Source: Chara braunii
Taxonomy: Eukaryota > Streptophyta > Charophyceae > Charales > Characeae
Length of the DNA stretch: 23,125 nucleotides
Direction of reading: 5' to 3'
Assembly: GCA_003427395.1 (NCBI GenBank)
Contig: BFEA01000061.1
Coordinates: 1,982,800-2,005,924 of the forward strand
Below are positions 9,463-16,121 of the stretch, one piece after another; position 1 is the stretch's first letter, and each line of letters begins with the position of its first letter. The notes below the pieces were generated by a model. It was not told the DNA's origin. It ran no database searches and saw only the letters and a program-made list of their open reading frames with translations. The position numbers and the translations under genes were made by a program.

Positions 9463-9612
9463 CGACCGGTCGGCCCAGCCGGCCCACTGCCGTTAGCGGT
9501 CGTACATACTCGTAGCGGGGGCAGGAGCTCTACTGGTCGACCGGTCGGTCCAGGGGACCCACTGCTGGTAGTGGTCCTACATACTCGTCGTACTGGGGGC
9601 AGGAGTTTTACC
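9463..9612. repeat. 76-bp tandem repeat (two units)
   Basis: GACCGGTCGG occurs at 9463 and 9539, and the following blocks (CCCACTGC, TAGYGGTC, TACATACTCGT, GGGGGCAGGAG) recur in the same order at an offset of 76 bp. The units differ at a minority of positions. Confidence 0.88.
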
Positions 9613-9981
9613 GTTGCAATACCTTCCCATGTTTAGACATCGCTTGCGAGCTGCCACGTGGCTACATTGCGCACGTGGATGACGGAGTCGTTGGGCGGAT
9701 GATGTGGAGCGGGGAATGGTAGTCTGGGTGGCGGGCTGCTACCAGCGGTCGTCTGTCTCAATGGGCAAGACAAGGCCGAGTGCCAGTCACACTGTGCACC
9801 GCCGTCTGAAGGGCTGACCAGCGTCTCACAAGCGCCACGCGAGCACAGGCGACGTGAACGGAAGAGGAGAGGTGAGGCGGGAGGAGGCGGAAAACCGGCG
9901 GGAGTACGTTTGTCAACGTGCAAGTCGAAACGAGCAGGTGATCTGGGATCTTGGCGCCTGTGAGCCGATCTCTCATCAATC

Positions 9982-10851
9982 ATGCAGCGCGTGCATCTTC
10001 CGTGCACAGCGGCGGCGCATGTTCGGGCGCCGATCCCGATCGCGACTCCGACTTCAGCGGCATCTGCTGCGGCAGGACCCGGCGGCTCCGGGCGCGACTG
10101 CGCGCCTGATGACTTGCGCTCGAGCGTCGGCGGGCTGGCGCAGGCGACCGCGAGAGTGAGGGGGTGGTCGGATTGGAGCGGGCAGGGGGAGGAGGGCAGG
10201 ACGCTGAGGTTGACGTTGGCCAATGAGAGAAGTGGAAGGCGCGCTCGCGCATGCCGGGTGATTTCTCCGCAGGTGCCCGATGAGGATGAGAGGAGTCCTG
10301 CAGGAGGAGTCGGGGGAGGAGTGGGGGGAGGGGGAGAATGGGGCAAGGGGAGAAGAGAACAAGGAACACGTGCCAGTGCCTCGACGGAGCTCGGCGGGAT
10401 TGACGACAAATCTAGGCGCGAGATGATGCTGGTTCTCGCCGGCCTCTGTCTGGGCTCGACGGCGAGCCACGTGGCGGGCTCCGGCTACACCGCTGAGGCG
10501 GGTATCTTGTCGGGCTCGGCGGGGCTGCAGTCCGTGGATCCTCCCTCCATTGACGTGCTATCTGATGCCGTTGATTCGGTCAGAAAAGTTCAGGAAAGAA
10601 ATAGGCGGGAACAGGAAGACCTTGATGAGCAAGTCAAGTCGTCTTCGCTGGTCAAAGAGCTCTTGAAGAGGACGGAGGAGAACCGGGAGAAGCATCGAAG
10701 GGAGATAGAGAACAAGTATTGCGCACGTGGCGCGGAATGGGGAGTGGGAGACTGCGCAATCAAAGGCAGGGCGGCGTCGAGGGAAGAGGCGAAAGAGGAG
10801 AGAGAGGCCGTGCTGAATGCATTGAAGAGGGAAGGGGTCGACATAGAGTGA
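9982..10851 (+). CDS. putative thylakoid-lumen-targeted protein of unknown function
   Basis: The only frame in the window that looks like a real protein (289 codons, ATG to TGA). Residues 1-45 are rich in Ala, Ser and Pro with few acidic residues, as in a plastid transit peptide. Residues 143-168 carry SRREMM followed by a hydrophobic stretch and SHVA-GS, the layout of a twin-arginine lumenal signal with an AXA-like cleavage site. The mature part (about 120 residues) is charged and probably helical (RKVQERNRREQEDLDEQ, LLKRTEENREKHRREIENK), then has two cysteines 11 apart (247 and 258), which could form a disulfide, and a charged helical tail. I do not recognise the family. The part from about residue 59 to 97 is low in character and could be an intron: GTGAG at 10156 and TTTCTCCGCAG ending at 10272 bound a 117-bp segment in phase 0. 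The start is therefore uncertain. A diatom- or red-algal-type plastid protein, or a non-plastid secreted protein, are alternatives. Confidence 0.5.
   Translation: MQRVHLPCTAAAHVRAPIPIATPTSAASAAAGPGGSGRDCAPDDLRSSVGGLAQATARVRGWSDWSGQGEEGRTLRLTLANERSGRRARACRVISPQVPDEDERSPAGGVGGGVGGGGEWGKGRREQGTRASASTELGGIDDKSRREMMLVLAGLCLGSTASHVAGSGYTAEAGILSGSAGLQSVDPPSIDVLSDAVDSVRKVQERNRREQEDLDEQVKSSSLVKELLKRTEENREKHRREIENKYCARGAEWGVGDCAIKGRAASREEAKEEREAVLNALKREGVDIE
10156..10272 (+). other. possible intron inside the putative lumen-protein frame
   Basis: The segment starts GTGAGG, ends TTTCTCCGCAG, is 117 bp (a multiple of three), lies in phase 0 and contains no stop, so both the spliced (250 residues) and unspliced (289 residues) forms stay open. 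The acceptor has a short pyrimidine tract. No transcript evidence is available here, so this is only a sequence-based suggestion. Confidence 0.3.
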
Positions 10852-10879
10852 GAGTCCGTGTGATGTTGTGACGACAACA

Positions 10880-10953
10880 ATATATATTTCTATATATCTA
10901 TATATATCTATATATAGATATATATATCTATATATATACACACACATATACAC
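10880..10953. repeat. (TA)n/(TATC)n microsatellite
   Basis: An imperfect TATATATC/TATATA array passing into CACACATATACAC. It starts 29 bp after the stop codon of the putative lumen protein, so it would lie in the 3' UTR or just beyond. Confidence 0.95.
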
Positions 10954-11035
10954 GCCATCCCATGGGTACCATGACGAATGCTGGATGCGCAGTTGCGGCT
11001 GTGTCATGTTTGCGTGTCTGACACTCACACGCAAG

Positions 11036-11037
<2 letters not shown>

Positions 11038-11090
<53 letters not shown>

Positions 11091-11091
11091 N

Positions 11092-11176
<85 letters not shown>
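11038..11176. repeat. (GA)n microsatellite of about 139 bp
   Basis: A nearly pure GA array with one N at 11091 and one GT interruption. Its length suggests the assembly collapsed or padded it. Confidence 0.97.
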
Positions 11177-11179
<3 letters not shown>

Positions 11180-11310
11180 GGGAACGAAGGTTTTTTCTTG
11201 ACGAAGATAGAGGTCGGATGATCGGAAAGAGTCGGAGATCCCGTGGATGGTTGGTCGGTGATGAGCTTCTCCTGTTAACAAATGTAGCAACGACGGGTAC
11301 TTTTGGAAAA

Positions 11311-11391
11311 AAAAAAAAGAGAGATTTATTGCAATATAAGAGTCGATATAACTTGTTTTTCAAAAAACGCAAAAAAAAAAAAAAAAAAAAA
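11311..11391. repeat. A-tracts
   Basis: Two A homopolymer tracts (near 11311-11318 and 11371-11391) flank AT-rich sequence. They start a stretch (11.3-12.3 kb) in which short AT-rich or RNA-derived segments are separated by A-tracts of 8 to about 36 bp. Confidence 0.8.
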
Positions 11392-11504
11392 AGAAACAGA
11401 CACTTCACGTCATTTATTTCGCACTTTTTAAACTCTTCAGACCATCATTTTATAGCTTTGTTTAGAAGCGCGTTACCCAGGGAAAGTTAAATTGTCGTCT
11501 GCAT

Positions 11505-11560
11505 GGGTCGCTGTCCCCGAGATTCGAACTCATGATCTGTTTATTGACGGTTACACGTGC
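11505..11560 (-). pseudogene. tRNA 3'-half-like fragment
   Basis: On the minus strand the sequence reads CATGAGTTCGAATCTCGGGGACAGCG. This contains a good B box (GAGTTCGAATCTC) followed by acceptor-like bases. No convincing anticodon stem, D arm or matching 5' acceptor strand was found upstream. It is best read as a partial or decayed tRNA. Confidence 0.4.
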
Positions 11561-11632
11561 ATATGAAAAAAAAAAAACTGAATTATATCCAGTCATTTGA
11601 TAGCCTGAGTCAATCAATTCAATATGTCAATA

Positions 11633-11703
11633 GCGGATATATATTAAAGGTAAATTGTCTGCCTTCCAAGCAGGGGATATGGGTTCGATTCCCGTCATCC
11701 GCA
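11633..11703 (+). tRNA. tRNA-Gly(UCC), organelle-like
   Basis: A 71-nt cloverleaf can be drawn. The acceptor stem GCGGATA/CATCCGC has one A-C mismatch at its base. The anticodon arm CTGC-CTTCCAA-GCAG has anticodon TCC. The T arm ATGGG-TTCGATT-CCCGT pairs perfectly. The D arm is AT-rich and weak, and the spacing resembles mitochondrial or plastid trnG more than a cytosolic tRNA-Gly. It sits between two similar tracts (ATG-A12-CTGA at about 11563 and ATG-A10-CTGA at about 11715), which may mark the ends of an inserted organellar fragment. No intron and no encoded CCA. Whether it is expressed is unknown. Confidence 0.8.
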
Positions 11704-11808
11704 ATTGCGATTTGATGAAAAAAAAAACTGAGATAAATAAAATGTGCACATGCAACCCTTGGGGGTCACGAGAATCCAAGGGAAAACTACAGCGAGTCGC
11801 TGGGCTGA

Positions 11809-11833
11809 AAAAAAAAAAAAAAAAAAAAAAAAA
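11809..11833. repeat. A-tract adjoining a U6 copy
   Basis: About 25 A. Because the neighbouring U6 copy is on the minus strand, this is a T-tract lying 3' of the U6 sequence. Confidence 0.85.
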
Positions 11834-11844
11834 CGTTACAATGA

Positions 11845-11919
11845 CGAGTTTATGCACGTCATCCTTGCGCAGGGGGGCCGTGCTAATGCTCTCTGTATCG
11901 TTCCAATTTTACCGGACAC
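11845..11919 (-). pseudogene. U6 snRNA copy 1 (retrocopy or pseudogene)
   Basis: Read on the minus strand it follows U6 closely: GTGTCCGG, TAAAATTGGAACGATACAGAGA, GCATTAGCACGG, CCCCTGCGCAAGGATGAC, GTGCATAAACTCG. The ACAGAGA box, which pairs with the 5' splice site, is intact; the AGCACGG region differs from the AGCATGG expected for the U4-pairing segment. The canonical 5' hairpin is mostly missing. A T-tract of about 25 nt lies a few bases beyond the 3' end. No U6-type TATA or upstream element was seen, so a functional gene is unlikely. Confidence 0.85.
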
Positions 11920-11948
11920 GCATAAAATGAAAAATGATCCATTGACGA

Positions 11949-11972
11949 AAAAAAAAAAAAAAAAAAAAAAAT
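11949..11972. repeat. A-tract 5' of U6 copy 1
   Basis: An A homopolymer of about 23 bp. With the tract at 11809-11833 it brackets U6 copy 1, separated by fewer than 40 bp on each side. Confidence 0.85.
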
Positions 11973-12130
11973 CACCGAGGAGGGCTTTAAAGGGGGGGGA
12001 AATGGGGAAGTGTTCCCTCCTAAGGCCGAAGTTAAAGTGTCTATACCGTGCTGCTGCCGTCTTGCCCGGAATAGAACGAACGGTTATTATCGCTCTATAC
12101 GTAGATTGCAAGTTGTCACGATTGCAGCTA

Positions 12131-12145
12131 GATAATGACAGGGCG
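12131..12145 (+). repeat. 15-bp target-site duplication, left copy
   Basis: GATAATGACAGGGCG directly precedes U6 copy 2 and recurs without mismatch at 12224-12238 directly after it. Confidence 0.85.
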
Positions 12146-12223
12146 GTCCTTCGGGACATCCGTTAAAATTGGAACAATACAGAGAATAGCATGCCCCCTG
12201 CGGAAGGAGGACACTTATAAATC
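12146..12223 (+). pseudogene. U6 snRNA copy 2, 3'-truncated retrocopy
   Basis: 78 nt collinear with plant-type U6: 5' hairpin GTCC-TTCG-GGAC, ATCCG, TTAAAATTGGAACAATACAGAGA, then a 3-nt deletion before TAGCATG, CCCCCTGCGGAAGGAGGACAC, TTATAAATC. It stops just short of the expected 3' end and is flanked by a perfect 15-bp direct duplication. That is the signature of LINE-type reverse transcription of U6 RNA. Point changes and the small deletion next to ACAGAGA argue against function. No A-tail separates it from the right-hand duplication. Confidence 0.9.
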
Positions 12224-12238
12224 GATAATGACAGGGCG
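12224..12238 (+). repeat. 15-bp target-site duplication, right copy
   Basis: Identical to 12131-12145. It is followed at 12239 by TTCTATTCGGGGGCA, which weakly echoes a U6 5' end, so a second, heavily decayed U6 start cannot be excluded. Confidence 0.85.
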
Positions 12239-12267
12239 TTCTATTCGGGGGCAAAGACAGAACGTTG

Positions 12268-12303
<36 letters not shown>
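12268..12303. repeat. A-tract of about 36 bp
   Basis: The longest A homopolymer in the window, located 30 bp beyond the right duplication of U6 copy 2. Confidence 0.95.
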
Positions 12304-12305
<2 letters not shown>

Positions 12306-12326
12306 GTTACCCTCCCTGCAGTTTGG

Positions 12327-12625
12327 AAAAGGAGATTGAGGGGCAGATCCCACTACCCTGGATTATTCATTTTTTCACCCTCGATTACGAAGATCAACGG
12401 TCAGAAATGAACAATAGGGGCTAGTGGGATCTGGCCCTGATTCAGAAGCGAAGCCCCGGGTAAAGCTCCCGGTACTTGGTACTGTTTCGTGTTTTCCGGG
12501 CAGACTGTGGGGACCACGGCCCCAAACCTTATTTGGTGTATAAGGGACGCTGGGCCCGGTTCCCAGCATGTGCTGCTCCCCACAAATGGAATGGAGCCCC
12601 TGTTAAAAAAAAAAAGGAGATTGAG
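12327..12625 (+). mobile_element. SINE-like family, copy B, with 14-bp target-site duplication
   Basis: AAAAGGAGATTGAG occurs at 12327-12340 and again at 12612-12625. Between them lies an element of about 265 bp ending in an A-tract (12605-12615). The 5' part (12341-12436) folds into a long hairpin: GGGCAGATCCCACTA at the start pairs with TAGTGGGATCTGGCCC at the end, and the pairing continues inward through CCCT..TTCATTT against AAATGAA..AGGG. The 3' part (12441-12604) carries the family core shared with 6075-6248 and, more weakly, with 8149-8185, 14777-14860 and 15864-15965. No protein is encoded. Direct duplication plus A-tail indicate LINE-assisted insertion. Confidence 0.8.
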
Positions 12626-12866
12626 TGCATATTGACACTACGGCTTCTTCTTCCTCCACCCCCCCCGAACATGACGCACCGTCAAAATGAATGTATACAA
12701 GCTACGTTTCAGGCCTGGTACAGCCTATAATGGGTGCGTTGTGTTCGGGAGAAAGACGGTAGCCCCTCAAAATCGCAGAAATGAGCAGTCAGCTGCATTT
12801 TGACAAGTGCAAGTGTGAGTATGCCATTATTACCCCACTGGCGGCGGTATTCATACCAACAGATAC

Positions 12867-13078
12867 AGTAGTGAAAATAGGTGACGTCGCCTGCAGGTCG
12901 GGAGCAGCCCCTGCATGTTCTCTCGTGAACACGGTTCTGGCTGCTACGGGGTTCCCCGTATGCCTACAAGTAGGAGTAGTGGTAGGTAGGTAGTGTGAGG
13001 TAAAATTAAGAGAAGAATATAGCTTTAAAAAAAAAAAGAAAAAAAAGGAAAGTAGTGAAAATAGGTGACGTCGCCTGC
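12867..13078 (+). mobile_element. small A-tailed retroelement with perfect 28-bp duplication
   Basis: A 28-bp sequence starting AGTAGTGAAAATAGGTGACG is present without mismatch at 12867-12894 and 13051-13078. The enclosed 156 bp (12895-13050) contains a GC hairpin (ACGGGG-TT-CCCCGT near 12948-12961), GTAGGTAGGTAG, and ends in an A-rich tail (13025-13050). The arrangement is that of a short non-autonomous retroposon. The body is not recognised as tRNA, snRNA or 7SL. An overlapping 70-codon open frame is not considered real. Confidence 0.75.
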
Positions 13079-13109
13079 TCGCAGAGTCCGAGGAGATGGG
13101 CTGTCTATG

Positions 13110-13230
13110 GGCCTCACTCCACTACTCTCGACATGCACAAAGACAAAAATCATCACCGTGTATCTTTCCCTATTCTAGCGGAAGATTCACTCCTCTCTTG
13201 CATATTTCGAGAGTAGTGGAGCGAGGCCCT
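13110..13230. mobile_element. MITE-like element, copy 1 of a five-copy repeat
   Basis: The ends are inverted repeats of about 22 bp with one mismatch: GGGCCTCACTCCACTACTCTCG at the left and CGAGAGTAGTGGAGCGAGGCCC at the right. The interior (GACAAAAATCATCACCGTGT, ATCTTTCC, GCGGAAGATTCACTC, TTGCATATTT) recurs at 16695-16800 and 17153-17256, and in part at 16508-16600 and 16858-16960. There is no coding capacity. A miniature inverted-repeat transposon fits best; a structured-RNA-derived element is possible. Confidence 0.6.
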
Positions 13231-13452
13231 ATGTCTTATGATTACATGATCTTTCGAGAAAAAAACGGAGGGTGGTGAGGACTGGTACTTTCTTCTGAGA
13301 TCGGTGGCTATGGCGGAGGAGGAGGCAGAAAGAAGGCAGGGCCAAGCAGATACCGACACGTGAACAGGGTTGCATGCACGGTCATGTCTTGACTGTAGAT
13401 CATTCTGTTTCCTTTGATTAAGGTGGGAGTTTATCACGATGAGCTGGACAAC

Positions 13453-13556
13453 TCTCTCTCTCTCTCTCTCACTATATATGCTTGTGACGATATATATATA
13501 TATGACGATATATATATATATATATATACGATATATATATATATATATATATATAT
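13453..13556. repeat. (TC)n and (TA)n microsatellites
   Basis: A TC array (13453-13470) is followed by four TA arrays separated by ACGA (13490-13556). A further short TA run lies at about 13653-13666. Confidence 0.95.
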
Positions 13557-13763
13557 GAGTCGGTGAAACTCCGACGAAACAGTTTGTCACAGCCCCTCGT
13601 TTGTTGTCCTCTTCTCCCTCTCTGCCTACGGTTTACCGGGCAGTTCTATTTGACGATATATATATAATTATTTATTTGTTAGCTATGTGCCATGAGCAGA
13701 TGGCATCGGGATAGGCATTACCTGCCCTAGGAAGAGATATAAGATGGACCCTTTGTTTTTTTA

Positions 13764-13851
13764 CCACTTCTCGATTTATGCGTGTCATCCTTGAATGTGC
13801 AGGGGCTTCTCTCTCTGTAAATAGTTCCAATTTTAATGGAAGGACACGGAC
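13764..13851 (-). pseudogene. U6 snRNA copy 3, near full length
   Basis: The minus strand reads GTCCGTGTCCTTCC, ATTAAAATTGGAACTATTTACAGAGA, GAAGCCCCTGCACATTCAAGGATGACACGCATAAATCGAGAAGTGG. This covers U6 to its 3' end, including the CGCATAAATCGAGAA tail segment of plant-type U6. The AGCATGG stretch that pairs with U4 is lost, so it cannot be functional. An oligo-A run (TAAAAAAAC) follows the 3' end on that strand. A perfect 10-bp inverted repeat (CCCTTTGTTT at 13749, AAACAAAGGG at 13879) encloses it. Confidence 0.85.
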
Positions 13852-13892
13852 CTTTGGAAGTATGATTGGACCAGAGCTAAACAAAGGGAAGA

Positions 13893-13968
13893 ATACCTAT
13901 CGCGGTCTTTTGGCTAATATCAAGTGTAGTTTCTGTTCCTATCAGTTTAATATCTGATCCGTGGTCCA
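13893..13968 (+). pseudogene. U2 snRNA 5' fragment
   Basis: It starts at the U2 5' end (ATACCT) and continues through CGCGGTCTTTTGGCTAATATC, AAGTGTAGTTTCTGTTCC, TATCAGTTTAATATCTGATCC and GTGGTCCA. The branch-site pairing element GTGTAGTA carries a change (GTGTAGTT). U2 identity ends at about 13968, after roughly 76 of about 190 nt, and the sequence passes directly into a tRNA-like module. It lies 42 bp from U6 copy 3 in the opposite orientation, so the two snRNA copies are head-to-head. Confidence 0.88.
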
Positions 13969-13969
13969 G

Positions 13970-14055
13970 TTGATGTAGCTCAGTGGTAACTTAGAGCACC
14001 GGTTGGAAATGCGCATTGTGGTACTATGAGGTTGCGGGTTCCAAACTCCGCAGCC
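13970..14055 (+). mobile_element. tRNA-like module fused to the U2 fragment
   Basis: An A box (TAGCTCAGTGG, 13976-13986) and a degenerate B box (GGGTTCCAAACTCC, 14036-14049) with GCGG..CCGC pairing around it. The boxes are 49 bp apart, more than in an ordinary tRNA, so a stretch is inserted or the anticodon arm is expanded. The junction to U2 is immediate. Together 13893-14055 could be one chimeric snRNA-tRNA SINE head. Confidence 0.6.
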
Positions 14056-14298
14056 TTGAGCATGGACACAGGCATGGACAACGGCAGGGCGGTAGAATGA
14101 CGCACGGCTGGACACACATTCCTCTGGGTTGACGCATGGTACTATTACGGACACTGCCTGCGCACCACCCATGGGATCAGGCCATGGGTGTTGTATGCTG
14201 GTCTAGACTTCACGTTGGTTGCTTGCTGTTGTTGGCTTTGGTCGCTCTGATGATCTCCCCCAGCCTAGATATTTCATACATTATGTCCACTTCCTGCC

Positions 14299-14362
14299 GG
14301 TAGTGCATGTGGTAGAACCCTCCAGTCTCATACTGTAGGTCACAGGTTCATGTTCAACTGAC
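14299..14362 (+). mobile_element. tRNA-Met-like SINE head or tRNA pseudogene
   Basis: TAGTGCATGTGGTAGAACC resembles the D arm of elongator tRNA-Met. CCAGTCTCATACTG matches its anticodon arm, with CAT at 14329-14331. GGTCACAGGTTCATGTTC resembles the variable loop and T arm. The stems are imperfect and the T loop departs from TTCGA, so it is a derived copy. A G-run follows and no A-tail is evident. Confidence 0.6.
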
Positions 14363-14776
14363 TTTGGGGGGTTCCTGTCCAGATAGGCCTGTCTCTACCA
14401 CATATTACACACACACACATGAGACACTACCCCAGATACTAACTACAGGCACAACCATGATACTCAGTCTATCACAGACCACACACACATAGATTAAGGC
14501 ACATTGGAGGGACAAGGTTGGGGGCTAGTGGAAGGACGGATGATGGCCCACCATAGTCTGTCCCTTCCGATCCTATAGGAAGTACCTAGCCGATGACCGG
14601 AATCTGCTGATAGGTGGGAGACAGTCTATGACTGAGGATAGATCAAGTAGGCATGGGTCCTTTGGGGGGGGAGGAGCCCCAGCTGATGACGGGTGTTTGG
14701 AGGAGGGCACATAGCTGCGTCGGGGCAAGGTGCTTTTAGGGGCCCATATATACATACTACCTACACACTTCACACA

Positions 14777-14860
14777 GGTACTGGTGGAGGTGATAAGAGC
14801 ACTTCTCACCGGTACTCGCTTCGCAGATGCTCCATGGTGGGGAGCAGCGTCTGCTACGGG
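14777..14860 (-). mobile_element. SINE-like family, copy D (partial)
   Basis: On the plus strand TGGAGGTGATAAGAGCA and CTCCATGGTGGGGAGCAGC match TGGAGGTGATAGGAGCA and CTCCAATCT..TGGGGAACTGC of the copy at 15864-15965. On the minus strand the second block corresponds to GCTGCTCCCCAC..GGAG of copy B. The core CGCTGGGCC is not preserved. Confidence 0.45.
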
Positions 14861-15343
14861 TCCACACACATACAAACATACACATAGCCTACGGGCACAT
14901 GCCTGCAAAACAAAATGCACACACATACATAACCATAGGGCTGGGAGGAGGTCACGAGCAACTAATAATGATGGTAGGCGTCTCGATGATAAGAGAGGGC
15001 ATGAGTTACTAGTCGGTCTACTTAGGGGCTAATAGGTGATTGCTTGAGCCTGGCGTCTGAAGTGCTTGTTCGACGAGGCTCGTTTGACTACGCTTCCATC
15101 AGGGCTGCGTCACTAGCCCTTGTGCCTATCATTACTGTTCGGTCCGATTTCCCCTCGATGGTAGGGTAATGGTCCTGAGTGCTGGTCACACTGAGGTAGG
15201 ATGGTGGAAATAAGGGGTGTGCTAGGATAATTGACGCGAGGATAGGATGGGAGGTAGCCTCGTCTCTTCAGGGCAACCATGGCTGACCACTTCCGACGAT
15301 CAATGTGAACCTAGTAACTGGTCTCTACAACACCCCGGACTTG

Positions 15344-15380
15344 AAAAAAAAAAAAAAATGATCCGTGGTCCATCGGACTA
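15344..15380 (+). mobile_element. A-tract joined to a short U2 snRNA fragment
   Basis: An A-tract (15344-15358) leads into TGATCCGTGGTCCATCGGAC (15359-15378), matching the U2 stem-loop II start and identical to the 13956-13968 copy over its first 13 bp. Plant U2 continues with CCATCGG in the same way. Only about 22 bp are available, so the call rests on the match to the other local copy. Confidence 0.5.
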
Positions 15381-15863
15381 CAAAAAAAACTCAGAAAAAC
15401 AAAGGGAACACCAACATTATATCGCATACTGTCGTTTCCAAGTTCTTCCTAGGTACCCTACTATTGAAGCTAGAGGCACTAAGTGCAGCTGGACACGTGT
15501 GTATTTTGTGCTCACAAGGTGTTTTTTTTCCAAGGGGGGGCAGTGGGAAGATGGGATTGGAACTCCGAAATGTTTTCGAGTATCAATTTTCTGAGGACAG
15601 AAACAACAAAAGAAAGAGTACTTGTGTATGTACAACAGCGACGTTGGACCCCAAGTGGAAATGACTATTTTCCCTCTGGGGACGCCTAGGGACATTGGAC
15701 CCCTAGGGCACAACAGCGACATTGAACTTCTAGGGACATTGGACCAGGGGAAGGCTGTCTTGCCTCTGGGGGGATACATTGCTTTGATCTGTAGGTTGTT
15801 TTCTTTTTTTGGGTGGGGGGGCGGTAGAGAGGCGGGGGGAAACATCTGAGAGGGGCTTATTTG

Positions 15864-15990
15864 TGGAGGTGATAGGAGCAACCTTCACAAGTAGGACCCC
15901 TAATGGTGGTGGCTCCAATCTATTGATGGGGAACTGCACCAGCTGGAAACAGGGACCAGCGTCCCAAGTACATGCACACGGGCTAGGTCC
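15864..15990 (-). mobile_element. SINE-like family, copy C
   Basis: The minus strand reads TGTACTTGGGACGCTGGTCC..TTTCCAGCTGGTGCAGTTCCCCATCAATAGATTGGAGCC, collinear with the core of copy B with about one change in four. Downstream it shares a further block with copy D but not with A or B, so C and D form a subfamily with a longer 3' end. Confidence 0.6.
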
Positions 15991-16121
15991 CACTTGCAGA
16001 AATTAAGAGAGATGATAGGGTTAATATGTAACGCTAAGGTCGTTTGAAATGAGGTAATCTTTCACGAACAGGGTGCCAATAAGATAGAAGCCCGTATCAG
16101 ACCAACAATATTGGCAGACTG

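Noticed and set aside
10868-11408. SLSLSL or RERERE open frames
   Set aside because: Translation of the (GA)n array.
12146-12223. Functional U6 gene
   Set aside because: No TATA at the Pol III spacing, no upstream element, a deletion next to the ACAGAGA box and no T-run terminator at the end.
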